This document shows, piece by piece, positions 32,937 to 38,086 of a DNA stretch of 38,086 nt. Below the pieces are notes generated by a model. The model made no database searches. It was not told the DNA's origin and saw only the letters and a list, made by a program, of their open reading frames with translations. The translations under genes were made by a program, and so were the position numbers. The first letter of the stretch is position 1. The number at the start of each line of letters is the position of its first letter. The stretch is from Acidimicrobiia bacterium (lineage in GTDB: Bacteria > Acidobacteriota > Vicinamibacteria > Vicinamibacterales > UBA2999): assembly GCA_016871255.1 (NCBI GenBank), contig VFZH01000020.1, positions 1 through 38,086 on the forward strand. The letters run 5' to 3'.

Positions 32937-33296
32937 ATGGCTCGGCTGCGATCTTCGGTGGCGTGGCGCGTGCTGTCGCTGTGCCTCGCCGTGTCGCTGT
33001 CGAGCGCCTCGCTCGATCAGCTGCACCACGCCGGCGAGGACGACGCGGCATGTCTCGTCCCGCTGGCGACCGAGGACGGCTCGAATCATCGCGTTGGCGG
33101 CACCCTCGCGCACGAGGCCGCGCCGGACCACTGCTTCCTCTGTCACTGGGCACGCGGGTTCCACGCCGCCGCGCGCAGTGCCCAGCGGCCGGCCGTCACC
33201 GAGCAGGCGACCGTGACCATCCGGCCCTGGTGGGCCGACGTGCTCGCGGCCGCGCCCTACCTCTCCCGTCTCCCCGCTCGCGCTCCTCCGGCCTGA
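32937..33296 (+). CDS. Small exported His/Cys-rich protein (DUF2946-like)
   Basis: A 119-residue protein with a signal peptide (RVLSLCLAVSLSSASLDQ). The mature part has scattered metal-type ligands: LHHAGED (His30, His31), AHEAAPDHCFLCHW (His59, His65, Cys66, Cys69, His70) and His76. The HCxxCH arrangement resembles a metal or heme-type site, but without the CxxCH spacing needed for covalent heme (here C-F-L-C-H does read CxxCH, so a c-type heme cannot be fully excluded). Small exported proteins with this look (DUF2946 and relatives) often sit next to TonB receptors for copper or other metals. ATG 32937 is chosen over TTG 32901 because TTG falls in the -35 box and the signal peptide starts at ATG. 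Confidence 0.62.
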   Translation: MARLRSSVAWRVLSLCLAVSLSSASLDQLHHAGEDDAACLVPLATEDGSNHRVGGTLAHEAAPDHCFLCHWARGFHAAARSAQRPAVTEQATVTIRPWWADVLAAAPYLSRLPARAPPA

Positions 33297-33469
33297 CGCG
33301 CTTCGGCTGATTCACGGTTCGTGCTCGTGGCGGGACGGGTGCCATGGGTGTCTCTGCGCGGCCGGTCTGCCGGCGCGTACAGGCCCCTGCGCACGCCGCC
33401 GCGCGCACGTCGTTCCGGAGGCGTTCGGAAGCCGGGTCGGCGACAGCGGACCCGCGGGGAGAGACTTTC

Positions 33470-35830
33470 ATGCAGGTTCATTCACGGTTGTTGAGCGCCG
33501 CACTGGTGGCCGTTGCGGCAGCGGGTCCGCTGCGGGCGGGCTCCGCCTGGGCACAGTCCCAGGGTTCGATCACCGGTCACGTGATGCTGACCGCCGATCG
33601 CGGACCCGTGCACGGCGCGGTGGTGCTCGTCGTGCGGTCGGGCCGTTCGGCGGTGACCGACGAGGAAGGACGATTTGTCATCGAGAACGTGGCGCCCGGC
33701 ACCTACGAGGTGCTCGCGCAGCGGGAGCACCTGACCGCCGAACGGCAGTCCATCACCGTGATGGCCGGTCAGGCGGCGGCGGCGGAGTTCATGCTGGACC
33801 TCTCGCCCGTCCACGAGGAGATCACGGTGACCGCCACCGCGATCGGGCAGGCGACGACGTTCGAGGCGTTCAACGCCACCACGACGCTCGACTCGTTCGA
33901 CCTGACGGCGAACCCGTCGGGTACGCTCGGGGAGGTCCTGGAGAACCAGGCGGGCATCGTCAACCGCACGTTCGGACCTGGATCGAGCCGGCCGATCATC
34001 CGCGGGTTCGACGGTGACCGGGTGCTCATCATGCAGGACGGCATGCGGACCGGGGATCTGGCCAGCCAGTCGGGCGACCATGGCGTGACGATCGATCCGA
34101 ACAGCCTGGAGCGTGTCGAGATCGTGCGCGGACCGGCGACGCTCCTGTACGGCTCCAACGCCGTCGGTGGCGTGGTGAACGCGATCTCGCCGCACGAGAG
34201 CTACCGCGACTGGTTCAACCAAGGGACGCGCGGCCAGGTGGGCTTCGATCTCGGGAGCGCGAACTGGCAGGCCGGGAGCGCCGGCAGCGTCCAGCACGCG
34301 CAGGGCCGGGCGCTGTTCTGGGCGGGTGGGGGCTCCAGGCGCGCGTCCGACTACAACACGCCGATCGGGCGGGTGGAGAACTCGGCCACGCGGCTGTCGA
34401 ACGGCCGCGCAGGTGTGGGGTACTTCGGCGACCGGTTGTTCGCCAGCGGCGGCATCACGCTCGAGGACAGCCGCTACGGCATCCCGTTCGCGGGTGCGCT
34501 GCACGGGCATCACGGCGAAGAGGAAGCGCACGAAGGCGAGGACGATCACGACGAGGGTCAGGAGCACGACGATGAGCCGCTTGTCGATCTGGCCTCGCAG
34601 CGCCGTGTGGGCCGTTTCGACGTCGGCATGCGGAACCTGGGCGGTGCCGTGGACTCCTTCCGCCTCGTGTTCAACGTGATCGACTGGCGGCACGACGAAC
34701 TCGAGATTCTCGATGGCGTGGAGAGCATCGGAACCGCGTTCAGCAACCGGAGCTACGTGTTCCGCGCCGACATGACGCAGCGGCAGACCAGTCGCCTGTC
34801 AGGCCGCTTCGGCGTGTGGGGGCAGCACCGGGACTACTCGGCGGCCGGCGCCGAGGCGCTCGCGCCGCCGACCGGACAGACGGCGTTCGCCGGTTTCGGG
34901 TACGAAGAGCTGCGCTACGGGCGTCTCAGCCTTCAGGTGGGTGGCCGCGTGGAGCGCAACGACTACTCGGTGAGCGCGCGGCCTGGGGCGCAGGAAGGCG
35001 AGGCAGGCGAACCCGGCCACGCCGATGAGGAGGAGTCTCACGTGGGCGAGCCGCCCGAGGTCCGGGATCGGAGCTTCACCGGCGCGTCCGCCTCGTTCGG
35101 CGTGCACGCCGATATCGCCGCGGACACGGCGCTGGTGGCCAACCTGACGCAGTCGCACCGGGCGCCGGCGCTTGAGGAGCTGTACAACTTCGGGCCGCAC
35201 GTGGGCAACCTGGCGTTCGAGATCGGCAACCCGGATCTCGAGTCGGAGAGCACCACCGGGCTCGACGTCAGCCTGCGCCACCGGTCGGCCAACCTGCGGG
35301 GCAGCGTCAACGTCTACCTCTACGACGTCACGAACTTCGTCTTCCTCGACATCGAAGACGAGGTCGTGAACAACCTCCGCGTCGCCGACTTCGCGCAGGG
35401 CGACAGCCGGTTCGTCGGCTTCGACGCGCAGGGCAGCGTGCGCCTCGGAGGGCGGGTCTGGGCCGAGTTGCGCCTGGGGATGGTGGACGCCACGCTGACG
35501 GCCACCGACGAGCCGCTGCCCCGGATTCCGCCGCTGCGCGGTCAGCTCAGCATCGACATCCCGCACGGGGGACTGACCATCACCCCCGAGTGGGTGTTTT
35601 CGGCGCAGCAGGACCGGGTGTTCCGCGACGAGGTCGTCACCGACGGCTACTCGCTGCTGAATCTGAAGGTGTCGTACGTCTACCCGGCGCGTCACTTCGC
35701 GCACGTGCTGAGCGTGACCGGGTACAACCTGACCGGCGAGCTGTACCGGAACCACACGTCGTTCATCAAGGATCTGGTCCCCGAGATGGGACGCGGCCTG
35801 AAGGTCGGCTACTCGGTCCGGTTCTTCTGA
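33470..35830 (+). CDS. TonB-dependent receptor, ZnuD-like, with His/acidic loops
   Basis: A 786-residue outer-membrane receptor. The signal peptide ends AGSAWAQ. A carboxypeptidase-regulatory-like domain (about 30-115, GSITGHVMLTADRGPVHGAV) precedes the plug (TLGEVLENQAGIVNRTFGPG, then IIRGFDGDRVLIMQDGM and ERVEIVRGPATLLYGSNAVGG). The barrel ends with aromatic SVRFF. The plug segment SGDHGVTIDP resembles that of zinc receptor ZnuD. Two loops are rich in metal ligands: HGHHGEEEAHEGEDDHDEGQ (345-364) and a second with GHADEEESHVGE (about 509-530). This points to capture of Zn, Cu, Ni or Co rather than a sugar or siderophore. ATG 33470 has GGGGAGAG about 5 nt upstream. The ORF-track extension to 33344 is non-coding. 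No riboswitch was recognised in the 173-bp leader. Confidence 0.9.
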   Translation: MQVHSRLLSAALVAVAAAGPLRAGSAWAQSQGSITGHVMLTADRGPVHGAVVLVVRSGRSAVTDEEGRFVIENVAPGTYEVLAQREHLTAERQSITVMAGQAAAAEFMLDLSPVHEEITVTATAIGQATTFEAFNATTTLDSFDLTANPSGTLGEVLENQAGIVNRTFGPGSSRPIIRGFDGDRVLIMQDGMRTGDLASQSGDHGVTIDPNSLERVEIVRGPATLLYGSNAVGGVVNAISPHESYRDWFNQGTRGQVGFDLGSANWQAGSAGSVQHAQGRALFWAGGGSRRASDYNTPIGRVENSATRLSNGRAGVGYFGDRLFASGGITLEDSRYGIPFAGALHGHHGEEEAHEGEDDHDEGQEHDDEPLVDLASQRRVGRFDVGMRNLGGAVDSFRLVFNVIDWRHDELEILDGVESIGTAFSNRSYVFRADMTQRQTSRLSGRFGVWGQHRDYSAAGAEALAPPTGQTAFAGFGYEELRYGRLSLQVGGRVERNDYSVSARPGAQEGEAGEPGHADEEESHVGEPPEVRDRSFTGASASFGVHADIAADTALVANLTQSHRAPALEELYNFGPHVGNLAFEIGNPDLESESTTGLDVSLRHRSANLRGSVNVYLYDVTNFVFLDIEDEVVNNLRVADFAQGDSRFVGFDAQGSVRLGGRVWAELRLGMVDATLTATDEPLPRIPPLRGQLSIDIPHGGLTITPEWVFSAQQDRVFRDEVVTDGYSLLNLKVSYVYPARHFAHVLSVTGYNLTGELYRNHTSFIKDLVPEMGRGLKVGYSVRFF

Positions 35831-36801
35831 GCCGGACCGGGTTCGCCGAGGCCGGTCCGGGCGAGGTGTGAGCGCAGATCGTCCGGCAGGTCCGCGACCA
35901 GGTTGAGTGGTTCGGCCGTGTGCGGGTGGGTGAGATCGAGCCGCCAGGCGTGCAGCGCCTGGCGGGGCCACCCGTCGCCCGGCCTGCCGTAGACCCGGTC
36001 GCCCGCGACCGGCCACCCCGACGCCTGCAGGTGGACGCGGATCTGGTGCATCCGGCCGGTCACCAGTTCGCACCTGAGGAGCGACAGGCCCGGCGTCGAG
36101 TTCAGCCGCTCGTAGCGGGTCTCAGAGGCCCGGCCGTCGGGACGCACCGTGACGCGGCGGCGATCCTGCGGATCGGGACCGAGCGGCAGGGTGATGCGCC
36201 CGTGCGGGGGCGACGGCCGGCCGTGGACGACGGCCAGGTACGACTTGCGCACCGCCCCTGACGCCATCGCGCGCACGACGACGCGGTGGATGGCCAGCGA
36301 CTTCGACACGAGCAGCACGCCGGAGGTGTCCCGGTCCAGGCGGTGCAACAGCCTGGGGCCGAGCCCGCCCGCCGCGTCGGACGGCACGTACGCGAGCAGC
36401 CCGTTGAACAGGGTGCCGCTCGCGTGTTTGTACGACGGGTGAACGGTGATCCCTGCCGGCTTGTCGAGCGCGAGCAGGTACTCGTCTTCGAACAGCACGG
36501 CGAGCGGGAGCTCTTCCGGCCGCGGGGGCCGGCGCGTAACCAGCACTTCCGGCGTGGTCACCATCACCGTGTCGCCGGCGGCGACCGACGCGGACGATCG
36601 GGTCGCGGGCCGTCCGTTGACCAGCACGGCACCATCGCCAATCCACCGCTGCACCCGCGTGCGCGACAGACGCGGCACATCGGCCAGCCGCCTGAGCAGC
36701 GCCTGATCGAGGCGGAGCGCCGCATCGCCACGGTCCGCGATGAAGGACCGGCCGTCCGCCTTGTCACGTGCCGGGGGGCACGCGGGCTGCGCAATCGCCA
36801 A
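35809..36801 (-). CDS. RluA-family pseudouridine synthase
   Basis: A 330-residue cytosolic RNA-modifying enzyme. It has an N-terminal S4 RNA-binding domain (about 27-85: LDQALLRRLADVPRLSRTRVQRW, then GAVLVNGRP) and an RluA/RluD catalytic domain. The domain contains LLALDKPAGITVHPS, the catalytic motif LLHRLDRDTSGVLLVSK (Asp156) and RMHQIRVHLQASGWPVAGD. With the S4 domain it is closest in layout to RluD/RluC, which modify 23S rRNA; the exact target uridine cannot be stated. The start appears to be TTG at 36801, as no ATG or GTG occurs before the catalytic domain. Its 3' end overlaps the convergent TonB receptor gene by 22 bp. Its 5' region contains the CAATC-rich repeats shared with msrA. Confidence 0.92.
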   Translation of the reverse strand: MAIAQPACPPARDKADGRSFIADRGDAALRLDQALLRRLADVPRLSRTRVQRWIGDGAVLVNGRPATRSSASVAAGDTVMVTTPEVLVTRRPPRPEELPLAVLFEDEYLLALDKPAGITVHPSYKHASGTLFNGLLAYVPSDAAGGLGPRLLHRLDRDTSGVLLVSKSLAIHRVVVRAMASGAVRKSYLAVVHGRPSPPHGRITLPLGPDPQDRRRVTVRPDGRASETRYERLNSTPGLSLLRCELVTGRMHQIRVHLQASGWPVAGDRVYGRPGDGWPRQALHAWRLDLTHPHTAEPLNLVADLPDDLRSHLARTGLGEPGPAQKNRTE

Positions 36802-36856
36802 TCGTCAGTCCCCAATCGTCAATGCAATCATCAATCTTCAATCCTGAATCGCCAAT
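36792..36856. repeat. CAATC-rich short tandem repeats between rluA and msrA
   Basis: A run of imperfect CAATC-containing units, including CAATCGCCAATCGTC (36792-36806) and CAATCTTCAATCC (36832-36844). Both also occur upstream of cyaY. The run overlaps the first codons of the rluA-type gene (TTG start) and ends just before the msrA -10. Confidence 0.7.
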
Positions 36857-36860
36857 TTTC

Positions 36861-36866
36861 TATAAT
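36861..36866 (+). promoter_or_regulatory. Perfect -10 (TATAAT) of msrA, probably leaderless
   Basis: TATAAT ends 8 nt before ATG 36875, leaving no room for a leader or Shine-Dalgarno. TTCAAT 18 bp upstream is a weak -35. The surrounding DNA is the most AT-rich part of the window. Confidence 0.6.
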
Positions 36867-36874
36867 TGTGTGCC

Positions 36875-37513
36875 ATGCAGATCAGGCTGCCGAGACCGGA
36901 CCAGGCGCTCCCCGGGCGCGAGACGCCGCTGCCTGTGGCCGGGTCGCACGCCGTGAACGGGCACCGTCTCACGCCGCCGTTCCCGGACGACCTCGAGCAG
37001 GCCGTGTTCGGCATGGGATGTTTCTGGGGAGCGGAGCGGAAGTTCTGGCAGGCTCCGGGGGTCTACACGACGGCTGTCGGCTACGCGGGTGGGTTCACGC
37101 CGAATCCGACGTATCGCGAGGTCTGTTCCGGGATGACAGGGCATACCGAGGTGGTGCTGGTCGTTTTCGACCCGCGCGTGACGTCGTACGACGCCATGCT
37201 CAAGATCTTCTGGGAGAACCACGACCCTACGCAGGGCATGCGTCAGGGCAACGACGTGGGTACGCAGTACCGCTCGGCGATCTACACCTTCTCCGACGCG
37301 CAGCGTCTGATGGCGGACGCGTCCCGCGCCGCGTATCAGGACCAGTTGACCTCCGCCGGCTTCGGACGCATCACCACCGAGATCGCGGCGGCAGCGCCTT
37401 TCTACTACGCCGAGGACTACCACCAGCAGTACCTGCAGAAGAACCCCGGTGGCTACTGTGGGCTGGGCGGGACCGGTGTGAGCTGCCCGGCGGGCGTGGA
37501 GAGCCGGGCGTGA
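36875..37513 (+). CDS. msrA: Peptide-methionine (S)-S-oxide reductase
   Basis: A 212-residue cytosolic repair enzyme that reduces methionine-S-sulfoxide. The catalytic motif is [10 protein letters not shown] (Cys49), followed by [52 protein letters not shown] and [18 protein letters not shown], all conserved in MsrA. The C-terminal Cys pair ([13 protein letters not shown]) would supply the resolving cysteines. The first 40 residues ([17 protein letters not shown]) are also typical of the longer E. coli-type MsrA. The ORF-track start at TTG 36866 overlaps the -10 box; ATG 36875 is the sensible start. There is no signal peptide, so it acts in the cytoplasm. A small gene of unknown function follows after 37 bp. 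Confidence 0.96.
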   Translation: MQIRLPRPDQALPGRETPLPVAGSHAVNGHRLTPPFPDDLEQAVFGMGCFWGAERKFWQAPGVYTTAVGYAGGFTPNPTYREVCSGMTGHTEVVLVVFDPRVTSYDAMLKIFWENHDPTQGMRQGNDVGTQYRSAIYTFSDAQRLMADASRAAYQDQLTSAGFGRITTEIAAAAPFYYAEDYHQQYLQKNPGGYCGLGGTGVSCPAGVESRA

Positions 37514-37550
37514 CGCGTCGCGTCCGCCGATCGATCAACGGGACCGAAGC

Positions 37551-37979
37551 ATGAGCCGAGTCGTCTACGAAGATCGCCAGGCGACGCCCGAACAGGAGCG
37601 TCTGCGCGCGGCCTACGGGTTGCGTCTGGTCAGTGCGGAGGAAGAGGGCACGGGCGTGGACGCGTTGCCGCCCGGCGTGTACGGGTTCACGTATTCGGCC
37701 GCGCTGCCCAACGCGCCGCTGTTCGCGGTGCCGCGCTTCCGCTGCTACGAGAACCAGAAGCGGCCGAACGGCCAGGTCGTGCTCGTGGGATTCGTCTCCG
37801 ATGCACACGCGCGGGCACTGTCGGCTGGCGGAGACACGGTCGTGGAGATCCTGCTGCAGCCGGCGCCGGAAGCAGGGGCCGAGACGCTGGTGGAGATCCC
37901 GCAGGAGCGGATCCGCCACCATCGGCAGTTCGCCGTTCGCACCGAACACGGGCTGACCCTGCGAGTCGCGGCCAGGTAG
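37551..37979 (+). CDS. Hypothetical protein downstream of msrA
   Basis: A 142-residue soluble protein without signal peptide, membrane segment or recognisable motif. Visible segments are EDRQATPEQERLRAAYGLRL, LPPGVYGFTYSAALPNAPLF, PRFRCYENQKRPNGQVVLVG and ILLQPAPEAGAETLVEIPQE, which suggest a mixed alpha/beta fold with several beta strands. Only one cysteine is present. It follows msrA by 37 bp on the same strand and may be cotranscribed. The initiation region (GGGACCGAAGC before ATG) is a weak ribosome-binding site. Codon and base composition match neighbouring genes, so it is probably real. I do not recognise its family. Confidence 0.6.
   Translation: MSRVVYEDRQATPEQERLRAAYGLRLVSAEEEGTGVDALPPGVYGFTYSAALPNAPLFAVPRFRCYENQKRPNGQVVLVGFVSDAHARALSAGGDTVVEILLQPAPEAGAETLVEIPQERIRHHRQFAVRTEHGLTLRVAAR

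Positions 37980-38086
<107 letters not shown>

Noticed and set aside
33297-33469. Possible cobalamin or other metal-responsive riboswitch in the leader of the TonB receptor
   Set aside because: Searched by eye for B12-box-type and other conserved riboswitch cores; none is present, only general GC stems.

Overview
ORGANISM. The window is about 38 kb of very GC-rich, densely coding DNA. It looks like an uncultured Acidobacteriota, most likely of the Vicinamibacteria type. That is inference from gene content: two VWA proteins of the acidobacterial VWFA-related type, a FIMAH-domain protein with thrombospondin type 3 repeats, a large secreted PIG-L deacetylase, two secreted PQQ-type beta-propellers, a secreted cyclase-family hydrolase and a TonB-dependent receptor with a carboxypeptidase-regulatory-like N-terminus. 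Many products carry signal peptides or lipoboxes, as expected of a Gram-negative envelope. I see no phage genes, transposase, CRISPR array or plasmid functions, and no dedicated transcription regulator. The right end is poly-C, which looks like a contig-end artefact.

LAYOUT. 3-7155, all on the minus strand: heme A synthase, a cupredoxin-like lipoprotein, an M23 peptidase, an internally deleted NHL-propeller gene, an NTF2-like protein, a lipoprotein MBL-fold hydrolase and a cyclase-family hydrolase. 7156-7824 is the only long stretch without an intact gene; it holds two opposed gene remnants and leads into tRNA-Glu(CTC). 7974-15178: proline-racemase-family enzyme, frataxin/CyaY, VWA protein, a frameshifted SurA-like/DsbA-like thiol oxidoreductase, quinone oxidoreductase, iron-type alcohol dehydrogenase, PQQ-type propeller and a tiny membrane protein. 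15272-20466, minus: polyphosphate kinase 1, a second PQQ-type propeller and the thrombospondin/FIMAH protein. 20653-26048, minus: a glycosyltransferase followed by an ABC ATPase and an 1121-residue FtsX-type permease, probably one operon. 26157-31573: VWA/TPR protein converging on a PIG-L deacetylase. 31591-35830, plus: an Asp-box propeller with His4 and Cys clusters, a small exported His/Cys protein and a ZnuD-like TonB receptor with His/acidic loops, which I read as a candidate metal-acquisition locus. 35809-37979: RluA-type pseudouridine synthase, MsrA and an unknown protein.

HOW THE GENES FIT TOGETHER. Most neighbours are not one pathway. The supportable functional groups are: heme A synthase with a possible copper protein (terminal-oxidase maturation or respiration); glycosyltransferase with ABC transporter (envelope); and the 31.6-35.8 kb metal-binding cluster.

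NON-CODING SIGNALS. Three intergenic clusters of an 11-bp palindrome GGGTCwGACCC, two sites with CAATC-rich short repeats (upstream of cyaY and msrA), GC-only hairpins just after stop codons, and five genes whose start codon lies only 7-9 nt after a TAnnnT (-10-like) hexamer, suggesting leaderless transcripts.
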